Below are positions 55,647-64,000 of a DNA stretch of 64,000 nucleotides, piece by piece. Both the position numbers and the translations under genes were made by a program. This DNA comes from Kryptolebias marmoratus (Eukaryota > Chordata > Actinopteri > Cyprinodontiformes > Rivulidae). The notes beneath the pieces are model-generated. The model was given only the letters and a program-made list of their open reading frames with translations. It was not told where the DNA came from and searched no databases. Where the stretch lies: positions 13,469,546-13,533,545 of the forward strand of contig NC_051441.1 of assembly GCF_001649575.2 (NCBI RefSeq), given 5' to 3'. Position 1 is the stretch's first letter; each line of letters starts with the position of its first letter.

Positions 55647-57344
55647 CTGCAAAGAAAGAAAAAAAGACAGGAAGGATGTATCTTCACTAAGTGTGTGGAT
55701 AAAAAAAGAAAACAAGACACATTTGTTAAGATCAAGAATAGAGTCTATTTGGCCTTCATGAGTGAGTTCAGATGTTTTGAAGCGACTTTCTGTGAAAAGG
55801 TTACAAACAATTAATATCTTACTTCTTGGAAAGCTTTTCGATGACCTGAGTTCAGAGAGCCAGAGTTTAATTCTGACTGAGGAGCTAAAGCTAAAGCCAG
55901 TATCTCTCTGGGCTGAAACTGTTGGAGACAAGTTGGCGACTCAAAATTACAAGAAAGTTTTCTGTTGGGGTCTCACTGAATTCTGAGGGTTTACCACCAA
56001 GCAACCAATGAGCCTCATTTTGACAAAGTTTTTTAAAAATCCCGTCTTACTTTTGTGCTCATGGCTTACAAAACCAGGCTCGTGCAGGTTGTTTCGTTGC
56101 CTACCTCCGTCCACATTGTACCGCTTTGGCCCCTGCCCACCTCGGCAGCCGTCCTCGTGTTTATGATTTAATCTACCAAATTCAACTTTTGAAAACTGAA
56201 AGAATTCGAGCTGCCTGCAGCAACTCTGCAACTACTTCAAGAGAAAATTGGTCACACTTTACAATAATGAAGCAAAAATGAAAAGCAATCTGCTCCCGCC
56301 TATTTGCACCTGCAATTAACCCTTAAATTTGATTTAAACAACAGTGTTTTGTGAAACTGACAGCAGCGTAAAGGTTTATAAAATAGTGTTTGCATGAACC
56401 AGGTAAGATATTTGTTTTGAGCTATCAATATGGTTGTCTCTTATTGTTATTTGCACATATGTCTAATTCTTTTAGATCCTTTTTTTACAATTTGTTTCTG
56501 ACAAAACCTGCCACTTTAACATGTTTTCTCAGCCAAAACATGTTGTCAACTTTCACTATTGATTTAGTTTGGTTTATAGTCCAAATGCCACTGAGCCTCT
56601 TAATGCTCAATATTCAAACTTTGTGTGTCCTTTATTGGCTGATCTCACATTATCAGTGGTAAAACTGAGGGGAAAACATTATAAAGAGATTTTCTATGCC
56701 GGAAACCTTGCTCCTAGTGGAGACATTAAACTTTATTTTGGTAACCTCCAACATTTATGGTTTTAATTTCAGTCTGTCTTGGTCCCTTTTCCCCTTTACC
56801 TTGGGAAATAGTGCGATTTATACAAAACACATTTCACCGACCAACACGGTACAGAAATAGCCGGCTAATCTAATGTCCTGCCATTTTATGTGACGTATCT
56901 TGTTTTTCCTCCAGCTGGCACCAATGTGAGAGCCACTGGAGGGCTGTGATGAGGCTGCGTGATCCCCCTGTGAGGCTAAAGCGGAAAGTAATGAGGGCTA
57001 AAAAAAAAAAAGATGGGGCAGAAAACTTGGTCTCATAGTGAAGATGGTGTCAGATGTGAAGCGTTTGATGGAGGAATTCCAAGGCGTCACTCAGGACGTC
57101 ATAGAAAAAAATTTCTAAAATAGTCTAAGCAGCTGGACAGTATGCTTTACAGCCTGATAAATGTGGTCATTTTATTTATAAAAACACTCATATATTAAAT
57201 TATATTTTGTTGAATCAGGGTTACCTTCAAAGTCCCGCTCTTCTTGATGTACTGCAGAAGTGATCAGACACCTGACGCTGGATGGTCAAAGGCAGGCGAT
57301 AATGTTGTTGCCCTTCTTTGTGTGTGAGTGTCTTCATGTGTCTG

Positions 57345-57665
57345 TTAGCAAAATATCTCATGAACCACTGAATGGATTTTAATGAAACTCTCAGAGAGGG
57401 ATCATTGGATGTACCTCTACGCCTGATTACCTTTTGGAGTCAGCTCAAATCAAGATGGCTGCCGAAGCTAATCAATTTTATCACTCACAACAATGGCTCT
57501 AACTCAGTTAATTTGCAGAGCTGAGACTCATCCCCAACTTATACTCTGAGCACCTCCTTGTTTTGCCAGCAAAATATCTCATGAAGAACTGAACAGATTT
57601 TAATAAAGTCTTTAGAAATTAATTATTGGATGTGTGGGTGATATGCATTTCTTCAAGGAATGCTA
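57345..57665. repeat. Dispersed repeat, family A (double fragment)
   Basis: Two abutting partial copies, each beginning AGCAAAATATCTCATGAA, at about 57346 and 57567. The first carries CAAGATGGCTGCCGAAGCTAA. The second ends GATATGCATTTCTTCAAGGA, which matches GATAGGCATTCCTTCAAGTG at about 379. Confidence 0.55.
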
Positions 57666-60562
57666 GACTTTTAATTTCTGTTTATATTGACCAACCAGGT
57701 TTTCACTAAATTCAGTCAAAATCTTTCTTATCACACCAATTCGACCAGATCTGAAAACAGGATGTTTTTAAATGTCCTGTTATCAGATGCAGCTTAAATT
57801 GTTTTTTGATTCTTGATGAATTAGGTGTGTAACCAACAATTACGGATCTACAGCCAGTTCTGGATAAACGCAGGTATGTAGCACCTAAATACTGTTATTT
57901 TTAGTAGACATCGTTTAATCCCATATGGTAATCTGAACGTGATGGCAGACATTTTGCCGGTAATAAATATCATCTGGTCATAATCAGAGTATGTCACACT
58001 GTCACTGTCCAATATGTTTCTTCTTACTCAGACACTGTAACTCAAGAGACTCTATAACACTTCGGTGAACGGCTGACTGTACCTGGTGTCACCTTTTTAT
58101 TGGTATTTTTAGTATAATAGAATTATTTTTAGGATATTTATTCTTAAAAGTTAAAAGTAGGCCACTTCGTAATGGGTTAGCCACGCCTGATGCAATCACT
58201 GAGATCATTTCGTGATCAGATCCAGCTGAAACAAAACGTTTGCCTCGTCTTAATCGTATACATTTCATATTCATACGTCAGATATCTACAAACGACCGTG
58301 TGGCCAGTAATTTTTGAAGTGATAACAAAAATCCCACCTGTGTTGTTTGTTGCATATGAGCAGCTTACTGACATCTGGACTAGAAATAAAAGAATTACAA
58401 TATAGAATCATGGTACCGCTCTTTTTTTTCCAGACAATAATACATAAAATATTTGACTTGCCATCTTATCTACCAGTCATCAAGATATTTTATAAGATAA
58501 TAAAACTTGCAGCCAGCTGTTTGCACAAGAAACAGTCATTAATCATATTTTTCCTGAATCAGACTGCAGCGATGTTACAGACAAACATTCGTATCAGTAT
58601 AGGTCTAAGATGATATAACTGAGTGATTTCTGGGCCATTCTATCATTTATGAAGGTATGATTGTTTTTTTCTCATTGCATCCTAAAAGAATAAAACATAT
58701 CAGATTTGTTGAGTGTGCAATAATAAAACAGAATTCCTGTTTTGACATTTTTGTTTCCTTTTCCTCTGATTTTAATAAAACGTCTAAATAAAGCGTCCTG
58801 ACTATGGATTCCTCCATCACTGGAATAATAAAAATGTAGATGAATTCGCAGTTTAGATTTAGGAAAAAGTTTGTACGAGTCTATAACAACTTATGACTTG
58901 AGCAAGTCTTTGCACGTGTTTGGTTTACATAATTTTTATTTCTCAGTTTCCTAGTTGCTAGGAAGCAGAGTGTGAGTGTCTGAGGGGATATTAATATCTA
59001 GTATTTTGCTTGCCGTATCTTTCACAAGTCTCAGTCCGCCTGCTGAGCTGTGACATTAATGCGATGAGACTCAGAAAGTGCTCTCACTCAGGATATGTTA
59101 ATAAAAATAGTTCATTCTCAGAAAAAAGCAGCGTGAAATGAAAACCCGCTTACCTTTTCTGCATGTGCTCTTGTTAAATGTAGATTAACACCTTTCCTTT
59201 TTCTCCCAGGTGTCCCATTTTTCTTTTTTTTTTCCTTTTCAGCCAAACTGTTGCATGTTTCTTCCTGGAGGCTTTTCTTCTCTCCTGCTACGGGTAGAAC
59301 CACTCTATCCTCCTGAGGCAGGAAAGCAAATGACCAGAGAGTATCTTCATCTTCCTGCCTGATTTAAAAGCATCTGTTTCTGCACCGAACTGGGAGAAGA
59401 TTCCAGCCTTTCCTGCTGTGAAGTACTCCAAAGTTGCAGCTCGGCTGTTACCCAGTGGATCAGAAATGACAGAAAGACTTCAGCGAAGCTCTGTTGTTAT
59501 CATTTCGACCCTGATAAAAGAACGACTTGATGACAGCGCTCCAAAATCAGACGAATGTGAGGGCCTGTTGCTCCAGCCCAGTTAAAAATGTAATTCTCCC
59601 CAGTTTGATCTGGAATGACGAGGCCAGTCAGTGTTCTCTCCTCTTCCACGTGTCTCTCACTTTCTTAGTATATCTGCCATCTGATCTTGTTCTGCTGCAT
59701 ATCCCACTCTGTATCCCACATCCAGTGAACTCTTGCTCGCTGCTCGGCTCCATTCCTCCCCCTCCTTCCTTCAGTGTCACTGTAGATACTTGGCATTTGG
59801 AGGCAACGTGCTCTTCCTCTGTGATGGTCAGCTGGTGATCGGCCGCGCTGAAAGGACCGACTGGTCCAGTCGGGACTGATGAGAATGCAACGCAGTGATT
59901 TATTTGGGGTCGGCTGGATTCATTTCCCCGCAAAACCATTTTTTGTTATTATTTGTGAGAGCATTTCTTATTGCAAATAACTCATATTTAGGTGCAAGCC
60001 TTCTTTTATGAAACCCAGAGCTCATTAAATCTACCTGCTGTCCTTAATTGTTATTTTTTTCTTTACTTTCCTCTATAATTATTTTTATTCTAAGCTAAAT
60101 ATGTCAGAGTGGGCAGTTTGGTTTCCATTTCTTCAGAAAGTGGAAAAGCTCCTGTTGAACAAGCAGGGTGGATGAAAGCCTCGTAGGCAGTTTCTTACTG
60201 AGCATCACTCTTTTTCACATTGTGTGTGTGTTTGTGTGTGTGTGTCGTGTGTTTGTGCCAGAATTAAAAGAGTCTTTATCTTTCGCAAAATCCAAAATAT
60301 TTTTTTATTTTAAGCCCAGAGTCTAATCTAGCATCGTTTGGAGCTAAACATTTGGAAAGCTTAAAGAATAATTTAAATCAATGTTTTATTATTTACAGAT
60401 GGGTTTTATTATAAACTACAATCTTATTTGAATGCTTTAATGTTTAAAATACACTAAATCTTTTTATTAGTGTGTCGTCGCGCAACACCACCTTATAGGA
60501 ATGCTCAGCTTTAGCTCCAGTCTCCTTAATCGAATCTTGGTTTTCTCTGTATGATCGATGAA

Positions 60563-60830
60563 TATCTTACCTGTTGTAGATAGCTCTTTGAACGACCTCA
60601 GTTTAGAGAAATAGAGTTTAATTCTGAGCAGACTGATGAGCTAACGACTAGTCTGAGTGGGGCCGAGACCAAAGAGGATTGTTTCTGTCTTAAAACAACT
60701 CCAATCTCAAAACAAATTAAAGAGTTAATTAATTCTCATGGAAAGATTTTAATATTACAGCAGGAAGTGCCCCAGGCTGGACCGGATATGCTACAGCTGG
60801 CTTCTGCTGCTATTTGTGCTATTGAATAAC
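60563..60830. repeat. Dispersed repeat, family B (copy 2)
   Basis: Begins ATCTTACCTGTTGTAGATAG, then AGTTTAATTCTGAGCAGACT, GATGAGCTAACGACTAGTCT and CAGGAAGTGCCCCAGGCTGG. Same order and orientation as the copy at 50105-50490. Confidence 0.6.
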
Positions 60831-60964
60831 CATTAAATTCTGTCCGAATAACCATGTAAGGTAGGTATTATCAGATTTATATGAATTGCACAATTTAATA
60901 ATAAATTTAAAAAATGTTCTGGAACAACAACACAGTCTTTATTAAAGCTGTCAAAAGATGTTTA

Positions 60965-61020
60965 ACTTTAAAGTTAAAAGTCTTAAACTTTAAAGTGGTA
61001 GTGGTGCCTAACTTTAAAGT
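60965..61020. repeat. Three copies of a 10-nt palindrome
   Basis: ACTTTAAAGT occurs at 60965-60974, 60987-60996 and 61011-61020, at centre spacings of 22 and 24 bp. Confidence 0.9.
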
Positions 61021-62706
61021 AAGTTTTCTTTTTCTTACATTTACATTCAATTTCTCCATCCACATTTTCTAACCTACATTTTAAAACATCAAATTACAAA
61101 GAAAGACTGTCCTTAGTTTGGCTTAATTTTCTTGCAAAACTTTTTTATGATCATTATAATTTGATACAGTTTACAGTTTTCTCTGAGTTATGAACCATTT
61201 CAACACGTGATCAGAGTTCAGTGGCAACAGGATCGGGATAAAGTGGGACAAATATGGAAAATTTGGAAGAAAAAAAAAAAAAAACAGCTCATATTTGGTT
61301 CTAGGACACCAAGTGTCCTAAAATAGGCTGCTACGTTATTGTTTGAAAAACTTTGTTCCTGCTTTTTACACGGATCGACCAGAATCTGAGTCTTTGAAAA
61401 TTGCCACTTTGGAAAGCTTTTTGACAAAACAAAATCCGTTTTTCTCACCCAAAACGCCGGCTTTGCCAGAGGACCGGAGGTGCAAACACATCTTGTTCTT
61501 CCTTTAAATATCTGTTCTGAATTTTACGATAAATAGTGAAAAAAAGAAGAAAAGAATACACTGATTTAATCAAATATTATTTAGCTATGAAATGAGATAA
61601 TTGCCCAATTAAAAAATAAACAAATCATTATAATTGTGTGACAAATTTGAGACGTGTTTAAACTTTTATTCATTTGCGTGAAACCAGTAAGAATAAGTAA
61701 TTTAATAAACCTGTCAATACATTTTACAAACACACTTATTTCAGTAAATCAAAGATGAGGTTTAGTAGTTTCTCTGAGTGATCTGCTGTGGGCAGTGATG
61801 TTTATCTGCTCCAAAAACAGTCTGACCTATAAGTCCACAGCACGTCATGTCCCATACGGATCAACGCTGTCACCGAATCTACTTTTAGCTGCGTTTTTAA
61901 AAAGAAGCATCATTTATCGAGGAGACGATGACGTCCAGACAGACGGAGGAATCTCTGTTTCTAAACTCACCTCCACTGCTCTGTTCAGGAGGTTTTAGTT
62001 TCTGAGGACAGGAAGCAGGACGGAGAGGTCCAGTGGTGGTCTAACCCAGGCCATGGTAGAGCAGAGTGATGTGCTCAGTATCACCTCTATAAATAAAATA
62101 ATATTATTTAACCTGAGTGAGTTTTAGTCCTCCTGGAGCAGAGGAGGGATGCAGTATGAGGTAAAATGTTGATGAAAGTGAGCATAAAGTCTGAATATTT
62201 ATAAGTGCAGAAAAGATTTTAACCACATTCAGTGAAATCCAAAATGTTTTTATTTTTATAAAGTACAAAATAAGGTCAAAAAGTGATGCCTGGTGTGTGT
62301 CTCCAGAAGCGGCTCACTGTAAGTGTGATGTCAGGACTGTAAATGGGTTATGGCAGAGCAGATGGGGGGGGGGAACCCGGTCCTTCCCTTGTTTATATAC
62401 CAGGGAGTTATTTAAAGGCCTCCTCGCTGCAGCCGGACAAAGTGGGCCAGCTTCAGCTGCACGAGAGATGACACAAGATGCAGAGTTTGGTCCCCTCTCA
62501 CCACGGCTTTGTTTGAAATGTCATGTCGTCAAGTTTTATCCAAGTTTCAGTGCAGCTTCTTCACCAGGGGAGAGAGAAATGTTTCTTTTATTTTGACAAT
62601 ATAGTTATATTCAGTTAAATTACATTTTGTCTTTGCAGAGGATGTGTTTGACTCAAAATCTTATGGCTGTGATGATTCACTGGAAGGAAGGAATGAGGAA
62701 GGAGGG

Positions 62707-62755
62707 ATGGAAGTAGGAAGGAAGGAAGGAAGGAAGGAAGGAAGGAAGGAAGGAG
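62707..62755. repeat. GGAA tetranucleotide microsatellite
   Basis: A run of about ten GGAA/AAGG units with flanking degenerate units; a complementary TTCC-rich patch follows at about 62816-62838. Confidence 0.9.
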
Positions 62756-63700
62756 GAAGTGACTTCAGGAGAAAATAACCTGAAATACAGAATCCTGAAA
62801 ATGGAGGGAGGGAGGTTCCTTTCTTCCTTCCTCCTTCATGACTTTCAGATAAAATTACCTGGAAATACCGAAATGTGAAAATGTTTACACAGTAAAGAGC
62901 ACGTTGTTATTTTATTACTAATAGAAATATTAAAACAACAACTTCATGGGTAATAATTATCTCGTCACACTGAGTTTTTTTTACTTTTGGAGGGGAAAAG
63001 ATGTTTAGATCCACCAGAAGATGTTTAGTTTAGTAGATTTTGAGTTTCCTTCACTGTAAAACCTTCAAACATTGTAGCAGAGCTGGTTTTTATGGATCCG
63101 ACAGAAAGAGATGCTGAAGAAAGTCTTTGTTGGCACCAAGAGGAGCAGTGAGAGGATGAGAGAATCACACACACACACGCAGGACACTGGAGTCTTTTTA
63201 TAGAAGTGATTACTGAACTTCCTGCTCAGACTGACCTAATGAACACTTTAACTCATAATAATGAAGGACTCCCACCTTATTCCCCGACAGTGTGAGCAGT
63301 GGAGGGTGAAATCAGGTCACTCTCACTGCGAGGCAACGCCTGCATTCAATTAAATCAGAAAAAACAAAGATTTATTCTGCCTCATTCATGTTAATGAGAT
63401 TTATTAAATGATTCTTTTCTTGATCCAGAAAATAGAAGATGTGATCGTCTGGTTTTAAACTATCTCCACTCACGTGTGATTTTAAAAACATCCTAATCCT
63501 TTAGAGTTTCCGAAGACTCTGTCTTCTTGGTCGAGTTTACTCTGTCAGGCTGGAGCTTCCAAACAGGTGCCTGAATTTATATTTGTCTCGAGTGAACAAT
63601 GTAGGATTTACTTATTGTCATGGAAACGCCGACAAATTGAAGCTTGAGCGAAACAAGCTGCATGTAGGTCACCCGCCTCTGGACCCGATTTTATCATTTT

Positions 63701-63999
63701 TATAAATAGTGAAGTTTGGACTTGGCTGATCCGGGAACAGACTCCTGTCACACGCCAGAAGAAAACCCATCAGAGGTGAGCTCCTGTCAGCTGCACTGCA
63801 CACACACACAGGTGAAGTGTGTGATCTGGAAACAGATCTCAGATCTGTGCTGCTGGGTTGCAGTAATTGATCTTTGCTTGACTAAATGGGCCACTTATTT
63901 TTACAGGCTGAGCAGGTGCGCCTGGTTTTACATCCGCCACCGATCAGTCATGAGGACCTGGTTTACAGGCCAGCTCGACTCACAAGGAACCCTGCAGGT
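63701..63999 (+). other. Possible TATA promoter and first exons of a gene cut by the right edge
   Basis: A TATA box, TATAAATA, lies at 63701-63708. A donor CAGAG|GTGAGC follows at 63775/63776, giving a first exon of about 45 nt. An acceptor TTTTTACAG ends at 63906. The second exon would contain ATG at 63950 and an open frame, MRTWFTGQLDSQGTLQ, up to a donor-like CAG|GTG at the window edge. This is suggestive architecture only; the short peptide matches nothing I recognise, and the next gene lies outside the window. Confidence 0.3.
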
Positions 64000-64000
64000 G

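Larger units (their letters stand above)
55660..63690. other. Gene-poor AT-rich DNA upstream of the Kir2 gene
   Basis: No protein family or splice-consistent exon set is seen on either strand. Contents: family B repeat fragments (55805-55910, 56365-56400), family A fragments (57345-57665), a second full family B copy (60563-60830), three copies of a 10-nt palindrome (60965-61020), TG repeats (60220-60255), and a GGAA tract (62707-62755). Control elements for the channel could lie here, but none is identifiable by eye. Confidence 0.5.

Noticed and set aside
55216..55761. 181-codon plus-strand frame opposite the Kir2 gene
   Set aside because: Antisense shadow of the channel CDS; no family features.
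62297..62596. 99-codon plus-strand frame in the gene-poor right part
   Set aside because: Low-complexity mixture with no homology recognised, no splice partners and no promoter.

Overview
This is nuclear DNA from a ray-finned fish, very probably a teleost. All genes are intron-rich with GT-AG splicing, every encoded protein is closest to a vertebrate orthologue, and the non-coding DNA carries fish-type repeats: a palindromic hAT MITE, a Tc1/mariner relic, two families of dispersed repeats and many microsatellites. There is no bacterial or viral gene, CRISPR array or operon here. Exon coordinates were worked out by hand from reading frames and splice consensus. Adding up the exons gives an intact frame for every complete gene.

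Layout from left to right. (1) 70-4928 (+): the 3' two thirds of slc17a7 (vesicular glutamate transporter), cut by the left edge. (2) 8953-12339 (+): an additional classical Ras GTPase of the H/K/N-RAS type, in four coding exons. (3) 14345-22689 (-): pold1, the catalytic subunit of DNA polymerase delta, 26 coding exons, 1093 aa. (4) 26709-32051 (+): gys1, glycogen synthase, 15 coding exons, 711 aa. (5) 33386-35278 (-): aspdh, 6 exons, 303 aa. (6) 36750-37871 (+): tmem86b, lysoplasmalogenase, 3 exons, 248 aa. (7) 38549-41189 (-): hspbp1, 7 exons, 333 aa. (8) 42224-47009 (+): tufm, mitochondrial EF-Tu, 10 exons, 446 aa. (9) 54289-55554 (-): an intronless-CDS Kir2 inward-rectifier potassium channel, kcnj14 by position. 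The first 47 kb is gene-dense. From 47 to 64 kb only the channel gene can be supported, plus a possible promoter and first exons of another gene at the right edge.

The genes do not form a pathway. They are a conserved neighbourhood: SLC17A7, POLD1, GYS1, ASPDH, TMEM86B, HSPBP1 and KCNJ14 all lie in human 19q13.3-q13.4, whereas TUFM lies on human chromosome 16. The ras gene sits where human chromosome 19 has no classical Ras gene, so it is a candidate for the fourth vertebrate Ras ohnologue. It has Ser at position 118 and a Leu-ending CaaX box, which predicts geranylgeranylation. Other points of note are a GC-AG intron and a GYS2-like tail in gys1, a hAT MITE with a perfect 8-bp target duplication in slc17a7, and a perfect 28-nt palindrome in the tmem86b 3' UTR. 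I saw no wholly new kind of genetic system.
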